A DNA stretch of 55,541 nt, from contig NZ_BEWA01000037.1 in assembly GCF_003112535.1 (NCBI RefSeq), positions 1 to 55,541 on the forward strand, given 5' to 3'. Position 1 is the stretch's first letter, and each line of letters opens with the position of its first letter. The notes under the pieces are model-generated. The model did no database searches, was not told the origin of the DNA, and was given only the letters and a program-made list of their open reading frames with translations. A program made the position numbers and the translations under genes. Source of the DNA: Streptomyces rishiriensis. GTDB taxonomy: Bacteria > Actinomycetota > Actinomycetes > Streptomycetales > Streptomycetaceae. Shown one piece after another: positions 16,699-25,527 of this stretch.

Positions 16699-17219
16699 CC
16701 GGCGCGGACATCCCCCAGGACGGACCACCGCACGGGCGGCGGGAAGAACGGCGGGAACAACGGTGGGACGGACGGCCGGACGGACAGGCGGACGGCCGAC
16801 CTGACGACCGGGCGGACGAGCGAGCGGACGACCGACTGCCGCTCGGCATAGACGAGTTGCTCGAACGAGTACGTTCCGGGTACGCGCGCGTGGAGGCGCG
16901 GGAGGCCTACGAAGCGGCCCGCGCGGGTGAGGCGCTGCTCGTCGACATCCGTTACGCGGCCCTGCGCGAGCGGGACGGGCTGATCCCCGGCGCGCTGGTC
17001 GTCGAGCGCAACGAACTGGAGTGGCGTCTCGACCCTCGGGGCAGCCACCGCCTCCCCGAGGCCACGAGCCACGACGTGCGCGCGATCGTGATCTGCAACG
17101 AGGGCTACGCGTCGAGCCTCGCCGCGGCCTCACTGCACCAGCTGGGGCTGCACCGGGCCACCGACCTGGTCGGCGGTTTCCAGGCGTGGAAGGCGGCGGG
17201 CCTCCCGGTGACCTCGTAG
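16695..17219 (+). CDS. Rhodanese-like domain protein
   Basis: A 174-aa protein. The first 48 residues are charged, low-complexity Arg/Asp repeats with no SD-independent evidence of function. The rhodanese domain (about 55-172) has the active-site cysteine in the loop AIVICNEGYASS and ends GGFQAWKAAGLPV. It is coupled to cysteine dioxygenase by a 4-bp overlap. Known CDO-rhodanese neighbours act in persulfide/sulfane-sulfur handling, which would fit sulfur released during cysteine breakdown (inference). A start internal to the low-complexity region is possible. Confidence 0.85.
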   Translation: MTGADIPQDGPPHGRREERREQRWDGRPDGQADGRPDDRADERADDRLPLGIDELLERVRSGYARVEAREAYEAARAGEALLVDIRYAALRERDGLIPGALVVERNELEWRLDPRGSHRLPEATSHDVRAIVICNEGYASSLAAASLHQLGLHRATDLVGGFQAWKAAGLPVTS

Positions 17220-17260
17220 GCGGGACGGCGCCCGGACGCCGACGGCTCTCCAACCCCCCA

Positions 17261-17360
17261 GCCCTCCAGCCCTCCAGCCCTCCAGCCCTCCAGCCCTCCA
17301 GCCCTCCAGCCCTCCAGCCCTCCAGCCCTCCAGCCCTCCAGCCCTCCAGCCCTCCAGCCC
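17261..17360. repeat. 8-bp minisatellite (GCCCTCCA x 12.5)
   Basis: One hundred bases of perfect 8-bp tandem repeat lie between the converging rhodanese and ABC permease genes. There is no variation between copies, pointing to recent replication slippage. On the opposite strand the unit reads TGGAGGGC. Copy number is probably unstable between strains. Confidence 0.95.
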
Positions 17361-17378
17361 TTGCGAGCATGCCCGCCT

Positions 17379-19925
17379 TCAGTCCTTCGCCGTCGCGACC
17401 GTCACCGCCCGCACCCTCAGCGCCACCCGTCCCGGCACGGCGGTGGCGACGAGGGCGAGCAGTCCGGCCCCGGCCACCACCGTGGCGTACGCCAGGGGTA
17501 CGACCGCCGGGGCCGCCCGCCCGGTCATGCCGACGCTGAACGCGGTCAGGACCGCAAGGGCGATGCCGCTGCCCAGACCGACGGCGAGGAGGAGCACCGA
17601 CAGCGCCTCGGTGCGCAGCATGCGCAGCACCTGACGGCGGGTCGCCCCCGCCAGACGCAGCAGCGCGAACTCCCGGACGCGCTCGGAGACGGACATGGCC
17701 AGTGTGTTGACCACGGCGATCGCCGTGAACGCCAGGACGAGGCCCATGGCCAGGAGGTTGACCTCGGCGTTCGCCTGTTGCCGTTCGGCCTGCAGCGAGT
17801 CGGCGTCGGCCGGCGAGATCACCGCCAGTTCCGGGAACTCACGCAGCGTGGTCGAGAGTTGTGTCTGTGTACGGGCCGTGCTGACGAGGAGGGAGGAGGA
17901 GAGCGGGTTGTCGACGTGGCGGGCGACCAGGTCATGCGCGAGGGTGAGGTCGCCGAAGCCGAGGCCTCTGGCGTAGACGGCGGCGACGGTCAGCGTGGCG
18001 GGCGTGCCGTCGCCCAGCGTGAGTTTCAGCGTGCTTCCCGGTGTCAGGTGCAGCTGGTCCGCGGCCAGTTCGCTCACGGCGACGGTGCGCTCGCCGAGCC
18101 TGCCGAGCGAACCCGCGGTGACGTCCGGGTCCCAGGTGCGGGCCAGCCCCGCCGGGGTGACGCCCTGGGCCGCGTACTTGTCCAGCCCTACCCGGACGGT
18201 CGTGCGGACCACTTCGGTGACGACGGCGTGCTGTCTACGGAGCCGTCGCGCCGCCTCGCCCGGAACGCCGGGTCCCCGCGAGGCGACGACCCAGTCGGCC
18301 CGGACGCCTTCGCGAGCCTGGGCACGGGCAGCGTCGCCGAACGTGGGCTGCACGAACAGCACCGTGCAGGCCATGCCGACGAGCAGGGTGAGAGGGGTGA
18401 CGACGGAAGCCATGCGGGCGGCGTTCCCGCGGAGGTTGGCGGTGGCGAGCCGGCCGCCGGGACCGGTCAGGCGCAGCGGACCGGCGAGGACGAGGACGGC
18501 CGCCCTGACCAGAAGCGGTCCGAGCAGAGCGACGGAGGTGGACAGCACGACCACGGCGAGGAACGTCACGGGTGTCGAGGCGGGCTCGGTGCGCAGGACG
18601 CTCAGCAGGGCGACGAGGGCTGCGCCGCCGGCGAGCAGCAGCAGACCGGCGAGGAGACGGCCCCCGCCGGGCCGGGTGCGCTCCGTGCGGGCCTCGGCGA
18701 GCGCCTCCGCCGGGCGGATCCGGGCCACTCGACGGGAGGCGATCCGGGCGGACGCCCAGGCGCCGAACAGCGTCGCTGCGACGGCGGCGAGCGGCGCCAG
18801 CACACTCACCGTGTGCTGCAGCGTGGCGGGCACGGCGCCCAGGGCGACGAACCTGCCGTGCAGCCAACCGCCCAGGGGTATCCCCAGGAGCGCGCCGGCC
18901 GTGCCCGCGGCCAGCCCCACGATCAGGGCCTCACGTCCGAGGAGCCTGCGGATCTGCCCCGGGGTGGCGGCGACGGCGCGCAGCAGTGCGAGCTCGCGGT
19001 GGCGCTGCTGGACCGAGAGCGCGAAGGTTCCGACGACCACCAGGACCGCCACGAGCAGCGAGGTGCCGCCCATGGCTCCGCCCATGCTGACCAGCTTGGT
19101 GCGAGCCGCGGCGGCGTCCAGGAACTCGACCGGTCCTCGGGCGTCCCCGACGCTGACCTGGGCGCCGGTGCCCTGCACGGCCGCGACGACGGCGGTCCTG
19201 AGCCGGCCGGGGCCGACGCCCGGCTTCGCGAAGACGCCGAACGCCGTGACCTGCCCGGGGCGTGCGGCGAGACGGCGGGCCTCCGCGGTGGAGAAGAAGA
19301 GGGACGTCTGATGGCGTACGGCGCTCTCGGGGGCGGCGACACCGGAGACGCGGTAGGTGCGCGGCGCGCGCGTCGACTGGACGGTGAGCCGGTCGCCGGG
19401 TGCGAGGTGGGCTCGTTCGGCGAGGGCGGCGTCGACGACCACGTCGGTGGCGGCCACCGGAGCGGCGCCGGCGGCGATCCGGTACGGCGTCAGCCCGGCG
19501 GACTCCCAGGCGTGCCCGTAGGCGGACCCACCGTTCACCGGTGCGTCGAAGGGCTGGCCTTCGGCGTTCAACGGCTCTGCCACGAAGGTGAGTTCGGGGA
19601 CGATGCGAGCGACCCCGGGGGCGGCGGCCAGCCTGCCCTCGAGGTCGGCGGGCAGCCACGCGCGTTCGGCGATGGGCTTGGCCTTGTGCTTGACCTTGGT
19701 CTTGCCCTTCTTGTGCTGGACGGTGGTCCGGTGGACGTTCTGGTCGGCGGAGACCACCACCGGCGCCGCGGCATATCGCTCGGGGCGGATGGTCCCCCTC
19801 AGCCCCGTCTCGAGGAGCGTGCCGCAGGCGGTGATCAGGGCGGCCGCGCACATCAGGGCGAGAAAGGCGCCGAGGAACCCCGCCTTGCGGGCGCGGACGG
19901 TCTTGAGGGCGTAGCGCAGCATCAT
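17379..19925 (-). CDS. FtsX/MacB-like ABC transporter permease, no adjacent ATPase
   Basis: An 848-aa permease with duplicated FtsX-type modules. It has an N-terminal TM (about residues 18-40), an extracytoplasmic domain to about 265, three TMs (about 270-380), a central pair of TMs (about 420-470), a second periplasmic domain and three C-terminal TMs. The periplasmic segment has a basic HKKGKTKVKHKAK run. FtsX-family exporters need an ABC ATPase, which is absent from this locus. The ATG overlaps the stop of the upstream ArsR-like regulator (ATGA), so expression is coupled to it. The substrate is unknown. Confidence 0.88.
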   Translation of the reverse strand: MMLRYALKTVRARKAGFLGAFLALMCAAALITACGTLLETGLRGTIRPERYAAAPVVVSADQNVHRTTVQHKKGKTKVKHKAKPIAERAWLPADLEGRLAAAPGVARIVPELTFVAEPLNAEGQPFDAPVNGGSAYGHAWESAGLTPYRIAAGAAPVAATDVVVDAALAERAHLAPGDRLTVQSTRAPRTYRVSGVAAPESAVRHQTSLFFSTAEARRLAARPGQVTAFGVFAKPGVGPGRLRTAVVAAVQGTGAQVSVGDARGPVEFLDAAAARTKLVSMGGAMGGTSLLVAVLVVVGTFALSVQQRHRELALLRAVAATPGQIRRLLGREALIVGLAAGTAGALLGIPLGGWLHGRFVALGAVPATLQHTVSVLAPLAAVAATLFGAWASARIASRRVARIRPAEALAEARTERTRPGGGRLLAGLLLLAGGAALVALLSVLRTEPASTPVTFLAVVVLSTSVALLGPLLVRAAVLVLAGPLRLTGPGGRLATANLRGNAARMASVVTPLTLLVGMACTVLFVQPTFGDAARAQAREGVRADWVVASRGPGVPGEAARRLRRQHAVVTEVVRTTVRVGLDKYAAQGVTPAGLARTWDPDVTAGSLGRLGERTVAVSELAADQLHLTPGSTLKLTLGDGTPATLTVAAVYARGLGFGDLTLAHDLVARHVDNPLSSSLLVSTARTQTQLSTTLREFPELAVISPADADSLQAERQQANAEVNLLAMGLVLAFTAIAVVNTLAMSVSERVREFALLRLAGATRRQVLRMLRTEALSVLLLAVGLGSGIALAVLTAFSVGMTGRAAPAVVPLAYATVVAGAGLLALVATAVPGRVALRVRAVTVATAKD

Positions 19926-20602
19926 GACGGATCCGTCTCTCCTGTGTCGTCCGGGGCAGCGAGGTGTGCGGGCGTGTCCGGACGCTCGGGTGCGGGGTGG
20001 GCGAAGAACCGGGTGAGGACGGTGCGCGCGCCGGGCGGAGTCTCGGATGCGGGGCGCTTGTGGCGGTTGAGGAGGGCGATGTACTCCTCGAAGAACTGCC
20101 TCAGTTCGGGCAGGGTGAGCCGGACCGCGGCACGGGAGTAGGGAAAGGCGTCGCCCCAGGGGTCGCCGTGCGCCGCGTCCCGCTGAAGCCGTTCGAAGAG
20201 GTCGACGTCGGCGGCGTAGACGTGATGGTTGAGCTCGTCCATCACCTGCCGCATCTCGGGACTCTGGCGGCTTCGCGGCGGGAAACGGCGGTCACCGGGT
20301 ACGGCCCGCCACCAGCGCTCGCGATGAGCGGACGACTCGGCGCCCCCCTCCGGTCGCGGCTCGCCGGCCGTCTCCTCCACGAAGCCGTGTCTGGCCAGTT
20401 CACGCAAGTGATAGCTGGTGGACCCGGTGTTCAGGCCGAGGCCCCGGGCGAGCATCGCCGATGTGGCGGGTCCGTGCTGTGTGAGATGTTCGAGGATGCG
20501 CTGGCGACGAGGCTGCGCGAGCGCCTTGAGCGTGGCGAGGTCGCTCAGTTCGATGGGCGCCGCGGGTTCGGGGGCGCCGGGTTCCTGAGGCGTTCGGGGC
20601 AT
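19922..20602 (-). CDS. ArsR/HTH_20-type winged-helix regulator
   Basis: A 226-aa regulator. The winged-helix domain (about residues 20-85) includes LKALAQPRRQRILEHL and GSTSYHLRELARHGFV. A longer C-terminal region contains a DELNHHVYAADVDLFERL segment typical of actinobacterial HTH_20 proteins that control ABC exporters. It is translationally coupled to the permease. The ATG at 20602 lacks a Shine-Dalgarno. Two copies of a TGTGCAC palindrome lie 15-38 bp upstream and are a plausible self-operator. An alternative GTG at 20638 would place that operator inside the coding region and is disfavoured. Confidence 0.82.
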   Translation of the reverse strand: MPRTPQEPGAPEPAAPIELSDLATLKALAQPRRQRILEHLTQHGPATSAMLARGLGLNTGSTSYHLRELARHGFVEETAGEPRPEGGAESSAHRERWWRAVPGDRRFPPRSRQSPEMRQVMDELNHHVYAADVDLFERLQRDAAHGDPWGDAFPYSRAAVRLTLPELRQFFEEYIALLNRHKRPASETPPGARTVLTRFFAHPAPERPDTPAHLAAPDDTGETDPS

Positions 20603-20616
20603 GGCTACACACTCGC

Positions 20617-20640
20617 CTGTGCACAGACACCTGTGCACTG
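20617..20640. promoter_or_regulatory. Candidate operator of the ArsR-like regulator
   Basis: CTGTGCACAG (20617-20626, a perfect palindrome) is repeated as CTGTGCACTG (20631-20640), 14 bp centre to centre. Both sit just upstream of the regulator's ATG, where the core promoter should be. Confidence 0.5.
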
Positions 20641-21083
20641 CGGCGATCCGGCGTCCTCAGCGGGGGGTTATCCCCACCCTGTGACTGCGGCCCGCGGGCG
20701 GCGGGCGGGGTTCCGCGGTCTGCGGTCGGCCGTCCGGGGGCGGCGTTCCACGGGCGGCCGTCGGCGATCCGAGCGTGTGGGGGACGGCGTGCGCGATGAG
20801 GGGTCTGCGGGAGTTTCGGCTTCGGGGAGCGCCCCACATCCACATCTGGGGCGCGGAGCCGGAAGGCGCGGCCGGGGAGCTTCGCCGCATGACGTCGGTG
20901 TGACTCTGGGACGGAGGTGCGTGGTGCCCCGGGGACGGAGGTGCGTGGTGCCCCGGGGAAGGAGGTGCGGGGTGACCCGGGGACGGAGGTGCGGTCGGCG
21001 TAGTAAGAGGGCTGTGACCGGGGCCTATTGCCGGGAGCCTCTCCCCCCTCCCCTCCCCCCCACCCGCCCCGCCCTCGTCGGGT
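20641..21083. other. Intergenic region between recX and the ArsR-like gene
   Basis: 443 bp, GC-rich, without a convincing gene on either strand. It contains the 24-bp tandem repeat described separately and a polypyrimidine run near 21040-21065. No clear terminator for recX is visible. Confidence 0.5.
20908..20994. repeat. 24-bp tandem repeat, about 3.6 copies
   Basis: The unit GGGACGGAGGTGCGTGGTGC plus CCCG starts at 20908, 20932, 20956 and 20980. The first two copies are identical and later copies carry substitutions. It lies in the recX 3' intergenic region. Confidence 0.9.
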
Positions 21084-21875
21084 TCAGAACCCGTCGCTCT
21101 CCAGGAACTCCGTGTCCTCGCCCTCTTCTTCCAACGCCTGCCGGACCACCCGTAGGGCCATGCCCTCGGGGTAGCCCTTGCGCGCGAGCATGCCGGCCAG
21201 GCGACGGAGCCGTTTGTCGCGGTCGAGTCCACGGGTCGACCGCAGTTTGCGGGCGACGAGTTCGCGCGCCGTCTCCTCCTCCTGTTCGGAGTCGAGTTGG
21301 CCGACGGCCTCGTCGATCAGCGCCGAGTCGACGCCCTTGGTCCGTAGCTCCCGGGCGAGGGCGCGCCGGGCCAGTCCCCTGCCGTGGTGGCGGGACTCCA
21401 CCCAGGCGTCCGCGAAGGCGCTGTCGTTGATCAGCCCGACCTCCTCGAACCGTGAGAGCACCTCCTCTGCCACATCGTCCGGGATCTCTCTTTTGCGCAG
21501 CGCGTCAGCGAGTTGCTTGCGCGTGCGCGGGGTCCCGGTGAGCAGGCGCAGACAGATTGCCCGCGCCCGCTCAGCCGGGTCCCCTGAAGACGCCCCCTGC
21601 TCGGCCCTCGACGAGGAGGAGTCGCCTTCGTCCTCGGCGGACGGTTCTCCGAAGCCGCGCCTACGGCGCCCACGCCCGCCACGTGGCCCGCCTTCGCCGC
21701 CGCGTCGCGTCCGGTCTCCCTGGGGCCGGTCGCCGCTGTCCGCCCCCTCGCTTCGACGCCGGTCGCCTAGGGGCCGGTCGCCGCCGTCCTGGGCAAGGCC
21801 GCCGTCGACCCCGCTCTCCTCCTCACGGGGGATGTCGGGGTGGACGTACTCGGCCCAGTCGGTTCGTCGTGTCAC
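21084..21875 (-). CDS. recX: Recombination regulator RecX
   Basis: A 263-aa RecA modulator. The C-terminal about 155 residues form the three RecX helix repeats (ARAICLRLLTGTPRTRKQLADAL..., GLINDSAFADAWVESR, GYPEGMALRVVRQAL). The first about 100 residues are a charged, disordered Gly/Arg/Asp extension typical of Streptomyces RecX. It begins 3 bp after the recA stop codon, so both are on one mRNA and share the damage-inducible promoter. Confidence 0.94.
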   Translation of the reverse strand: MTRRTDWAEYVHPDIPREEESGVDGGLAQDGGDRPLGDRRRSEGADSGDRPQGDRTRRGGEGGPRGGRGRRRRGFGEPSAEDEGDSSSSRAEQGASSGDPAERARAICLRLLTGTPRTRKQLADALRKREIPDDVAEEVLSRFEEVGLINDSAFADAWVESRHHGRGLARRALARELRTKGVDSALIDEAVGQLDSEQEEETARELVARKLRSTRGLDRDKRLRRLAGMLARKGYPEGMALRVVRQALEEEGEDTEFLESDGF

Positions 21876-21878
21876 GGA

Positions 21879-23009
21879 TCAGCTCTTGGCAGCCGCGGCC
21901 TTGGTCTTGGCGGTCTTGGCGGCGGCAGCCGGCACCGCCTTGGCGGCGTCGTCCGACGTGCCGGCAGCCACCGCGGCGGCGTCCGGGCCCGGTTCGGCGG
22001 CGGGCTCCTCGGGACGCACGCCGACGCCCAGCTTCTCCTTGATCTTCTTCTCGATCTCGTTGGCGAGATCGGGGTTGTCCTTCAGGAAGTTACGGGCGTT
22101 CTCCTTGCCCTGACCGAGCTGGTCGCCCTCGTACGTGTACCAGGCGCCGGCCTTGCGGACGAAGCCGTTCTCCACGCCCATGTCGATCAGACCGCCCTCG
22201 CGGCTGATGCCCTGCCCGTAGAGGATGTCGAACTCGGCCTGCTTGAAGGGCGGCGCGACCTTGTTCTTGACGACCTTGACGCGGGTGCGGTTACCGACCG
22301 CGTCCGTGCCGTCCTTCAGGGTCTCGATGCGGCGGATGTCGAGTCGCACCGAGGCGTAGAACTTCAGCGCCCGGCCACCGGTCGTGGTCTCCGGGGAGCC
22401 GAACATCACGCCGATCTTCTCGCGGAGCTGGTTGATGAAGATCGCGGTGGTCTTGGACTGGTTGAGCGCGCTGGTGATCTTCCGCAGCGCCTGGCTCATC
22501 AGACGGGCCTGGAGACCGACGTGGCTGTCGCCCATCTCGCCCTCGATCTCCGCGCGCGGCACGAGTGCGGCGACGGAGTCGATGACGATCAGGTCGAGGG
22601 CGCCGGAGCGGACCAGCATGTCCACGATCTCGAGGGCCTGCTCGCCGTTGTCGGGCTGGGAGAGGATCAGGTTGTCGATGTCGACGCCGAGCTTCTTCGC
22701 GTACTCGGGGTCGAGGGCGTGCTCCGCGTCCACGAAGGCGACCTGGCCGCCGGCCTTCTGCGCGTTCGCCACGGCGTGCAGCGTCAGCGTCGTCTTACCG
22801 GAGGACTCCGGGCCGTACACCTCGACCACGCGGCCACGCGGCAGGCCGCCGACGCCGAGGGCGACGTCGAGCGCGGTCGATCCGGTGGGGATGACCTCGA
22901 TGGGCTCGTTCGGCCGCTCGCCGAGCCGCATCACGGCGCCCTTGCCGAACTGCCGTTCAATCTGTGCGAGTGCGGCATCCAGGGCCTTCTCGCGGTCGGT
23001 TCCTGCCAT
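21879..23009 (-). CDS. recA: Recombinase RecA
   Basis: A 376-aa RecA. Walker A GPESSGKTT lies at about residues 66-74; EHALDPEYA, Walker B LIVIDSVAALVP, the L1/L2 region (GEMGDSHVGLQARLM, FGSPETTTGGRALKFYASVR) and the C-terminal domain are all intact. A Lys/Ala-rich tail (ending TKAAAAKS) is characteristic of Streptomyces. The ATG at 23009 (MAGTDREK) follows GGTGGAA; an upstream in-frame extension to 23075 overlaps the promoter and is rejected. A LexA box and a RecA-independent damage promoter lie upstream. Confidence 0.98.
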   Translation of the reverse strand: MAGTDREKALDAALAQIERQFGKGAVMRLGERPNEPIEVIPTGSTALDVALGVGGLPRGRVVEVYGPESSGKTTLTLHAVANAQKAGGQVAFVDAEHALDPEYAKKLGVDIDNLILSQPDNGEQALEIVDMLVRSGALDLIVIDSVAALVPRAEIEGEMGDSHVGLQARLMSQALRKITSALNQSKTTAIFINQLREKIGVMFGSPETTTGGRALKFYASVRLDIRRIETLKDGTDAVGNRTRVKVVKNKVAPPFKQAEFDILYGQGISREGGLIDMGVENGFVRKAGAWYTYEGDQLGQGKENARNFLKDNPDLANEIEKKIKEKLGVGVRPEEPAAEPGPDAAAVAAGTSDDAAKAVPAAAAKTAKTKAAAAKS

Positions 23010-23052
23010 GGGTTCCACCCGATTTGCTTGAGTCGATCGCTTCACGTCAAAG

Positions 23053-23075
23053 ACGCTAACGCCTGCCACTGACAA
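23053..23075 (-). promoter_or_regulatory. RecA-NDp (PafBC-type) promoter of recA
   Basis: On the minus strand: TTGTCAGTG (23075-23067), 8 nt, TAGCGT (23058-23053). This is a full match to the RecA-independent damage promoter described for mycobacterial recA. It gives a 5' UTR of about 37 nt. Confidence 0.88.
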
Positions 23076-23173
23076 TGCGCCTCGACGCCGGTTCGGCCTG
23101 TGGATAACTCATGCGCTTACCGTCCCAAAAAGGGACAGAACACTCGCCGTGAGCCTTGCCGGAGCTTCCATCA

Positions 23174-23185
23174 GAATGGATGTTC
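23174..23185 (-). promoter_or_regulatory. LexA (SOS) box upstream of recA
   Basis: GAATGGATGTTC on the plus strand reads GAACATCCATTC towards recA. It matches the actinobacterial SOS consensus GAAC-N4-GTTC with one substitution. It lies about 100 bp upstream of the RecA-NDp promoter, so an additional LexA-controlled promoter further upstream is likely. Confidence 0.75.
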
Positions 23186-23336
23186 GATTTTCGTGTCAAG
23201 CGCACCGCGCGGCACTTCCGAGGCTACGTTCACCGGCCGCCCGGGCCCCGGACCCGCCCGGCTGCTTCCCCGGTCGTACCGCGGATGTCTCCGCCCGGAC
23301 GACGACGGCGCTCGAAGCGGCCGGGAGGCTCGGCGC

Positions 23337-24161
23337 ATGGACCTGGACGAGCAGAACCACAGGCCGCCCCTCGGCGGGACCGGCCCCGGGGGCATGAACC
23401 GGCCACCGGGCCCGGTGGACGGGTACGCGCACTCCCGCTACCGCCTCTACAGGGCGACCGCGCTTCTGCTGATCCTCTCCGGTCTCTTCCATCTCGTGGT
23501 GTTCGCCGTCGACGGCGAACCGTGGAACGGCCCCGTGTCCTGGCGCAAGCCCGTCACCTTCGGACTGTCCTTCGGGGTGACGCTCCTGGCCGTCGTCCAG
23601 GTCACGTCATATCTGCGGACGGGGCGGCGGCTGCGTACCGCGCTGCTCGGGATCTTCGCCGCCGACTGCGTCGTGGAGGTCGGGGGCATCACCCTCCAGG
23701 CGTGGCGCGGAGTGCCCTCGCACCTGGACATGGAGACGCCCTTCGACACGGCGGTGTCCATGACGCTCGCGGTCGGCGGCGGCGTCCTGGCGGTGCTGCT
23801 CGCCGTGTTCGCCGCGATCTCCTTCCGGCGCCGGCCGACGGGCCCGGCCGGGATGGCGCTCGCGGTGCGCTCCGGCTTCGCGATCCTCCTCGTCGCGCTC
23901 GCCTCGGGAGCGGCGATGATCGCACGCGGTGTCGTGCTCACCCGCACCGGGCATCAGGAGGCCGCGTACAGCTCGACGGCGCCGCTCAAGCCCTTGCACG
24001 GGGTCAGCCTGCATGCCGTCGTGGTGCTGCCCGCGCTGGCCTGGCTGCTGTCCCGCACGTCCTGGAGCGAGAGGGCGCGATGGCGGATCGTGGCCGCCTC
24101 GGTGGGCTGCTACGCGGTCGCGGTGGCCGCGGCCGGGGTATGGGCCGTCCGCACGTACTGA
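23337..24161 (+). CDS. Hypothetical seven-helix membrane protein
   Basis: A 274-aa protein with a short hydrophilic N-terminus and seven hydrophobic segments (about residues 38-60, 72-92, 100-124, 138-164, 175-200, 218-240, 248-272). I do not recognise a functional family or catalytic motif. The conserved-looking SWRKPVTFGLSFG between helices 1 and 2 could be diagnostic. The ATG is preceded by GGGAGG at about 9 nt; an upstream in-frame extension to 23100 runs through the recA promoter and is rejected. It is divergent from recA and convergent with the AI-2E transporter gene. Confidence 0.75.
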   Translation: MDLDEQNHRPPLGGTGPGGMNRPPGPVDGYAHSRYRLYRATALLLILSGLFHLVVFAVDGEPWNGPVSWRKPVTFGLSFGVTLLAVVQVTSYLRTGRRLRTALLGIFAADCVVEVGGITLQAWRGVPSHLDMETPFDTAVSMTLAVGGGVLAVLLAVFAAISFRRRPTGPAGMALAVRSGFAILLVALASGAAMIARGVVLTRTGHQEAAYSSTAPLKPLHGVSLHAVVVLPALAWLLSRTSWSERARWRIVAASVGCYAVAVAAAGVWAVRTY

Positions 24162-24198
24162 GATGACCGAGGTACCCGGGCCCTCACGTACGTGCTCC

Positions 24199-25467
24199 TC
24201 AGCCGGGCCCTCCGGGCCCCCGTCGCGGGCCCCTCGTCCGGTCCTGGCCCCGTGACCACAGCCCCCGCGCGCGGGTGAGCGGTCCCGGCCCCTCGCCGCG
24301 GTCCCGGTGGCCGTGGACACGGGGATCGTCCATGACGGCGTAGCGCTTGACGTAGGCGCCCAGGAACGCCTGCAGCGTGGCCACCGCAGGGATGGAGATC
24401 AGCGCCCCTATGGCGCCCAGGAGGGCGGTGCCGGCGATGACGGAGCCGAAGGCGACGGCGGGATGGATGTCGACGGTCTTCGACGTCAGCTTGGGCTGCA
24501 CCATGTAGTTCTCGAACTGCTGGTAGACCACGACGAAGATCAGCACCCAGAGCGCGTACAGAGGGGAGACCGTGAAGGCGATCAGCAGAGGCAGGGCGCC
24601 CGCGAGATAGGTCCCGATGGTGGGGATGAACTGCGAGACCACGCCCACCCACACGGCGAGCACGGGCGCGTACGGAATGCCGAGGGCCTGCAGCAGCACG
24701 TAGTGCGCCACGCCGGAGATCAACGCCATCAGTCCGCGCGAGTAGAGGTAGCCGCCGGTCTTGTCGACGGCGATCTCCCAGGCGCGCAGCACCTCCGCCT
24801 GCTTGGCCGGCGGCAGGACGGAGCACAGTGCGCGGCGCAGCCGCGGTCCGTCGGCGGCGAAATAGAACGAGAACAGGGCGATCGTCAGCAGCTGGAAGAG
24901 ACCGCCGAGGACCTGGGTGGAGACGTCCAGGACGCCCGCGGCGCTGTTCTGGGCGTACTTCTTCAGCCAGTTGGAGTGGAGCAGGCCCTCCTGGATGTCC
25001 ACGCGCCTGAGTTCGGTGTGGAACGTGGTGTTGACCCAGTGGATCACCGAGTCCAGGTACTCCGGGAAGCCCTCGATCATCTTGATGATCTGTCCGGCGA
25101 GCATCGAGCCGAGCAGCGTGAAGAAGCCGGCCACGGCGATCAGCAGGCCGAAGAAGACCAGGAAGGTGGCGAGCCCCCTCCGCATCCCCCGGGCGGACAT
25201 CCGGCTGACCGCCGGTTCTATCGCGAGGGCCAGGAAGAACGCGATGAGGATGTTGAGCAGCAGGCCTACGAGTTGGTGGAAGGCCCAGGTGCCCAGTTGG
25301 AACGCGCCGATGAGGGCGAGAGCGAGCACCATGGCGCGCGGAAGCCAGCGCGGCATGCGCGCCGCGTGCCCGGCGTCACCCTGGTTCGGGAGCGGTTCCG
25401 GGGGCGGCATGGTGCCGGGCGGGGATGCGTTCCGGGCGGTCTGCCCGGTCTCGTCAGTGGGTGCCAC
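24199..25467 (-). CDS. AI-2E family transporter (UPF0118/PerM)
   Basis: A 422-aa membrane protein. The hydrophilic N-terminus (about 45 residues) is followed by the eight-helix AI-2E/PerM pattern, including the PxxLxxWVGVVSQFIPTIGTYLAGALPLLIAF-type motif near residues 260-295 and FENYMVQPKLTSKTVDIHP near 315-335. The family exports small solutes or ions and the substrate here is unknown. It starts at GTG with only a weak ribosome site. The C-terminal tail is Gly/Arg-rich. Confidence 0.9.
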   Translation of the reverse strand: MAPTDETGQTARNASPPGTMPPPEPLPNQGDAGHAARMPRWLPRAMVLALALIGAFQLGTWAFHQLVGLLLNILIAFFLALAIEPAVSRMSARGMRRGLATFLVFFGLLIAVAGFFTLLGSMLAGQIIKMIEGFPEYLDSVIHWVNTTFHTELRRVDIQEGLLHSNWLKKYAQNSAAGVLDVSTQVLGGLFQLLTIALFSFYFAADGPRLRRALCSVLPPAKQAEVLRAWEIAVDKTGGYLYSRGLMALISGVAHYVLLQALGIPYAPVLAVWVGVVSQFIPTIGTYLAGALPLLIAFTVSPLYALWVLIFVVVYQQFENYMVQPKLTSKTVDIHPAVAFGSVIAGTALLGAIGALISIPAVATLQAFLGAYVKRYAVMDDPRVHGHRDRGEGPGPLTRARGLWSRGQDRTRGPRRGPGGPG

Positions 25468-25527
25468 GGAGCAAGTCTCGCCTACGCCACCGACAACCGG
25501 GGAACCGCATGCGGTCTTCGCCCGGGG

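Noticed and set aside
17261..17360. CRISPR-like array
   Set aside because: No spacers; the repeats are directly contiguous. The same holds for the 24-bp and 42-bp arrays.
17361..20141. 926-codon open frame on the plus strand
   Set aside because: Shadow of the ABC permease, starting in the minisatellite.
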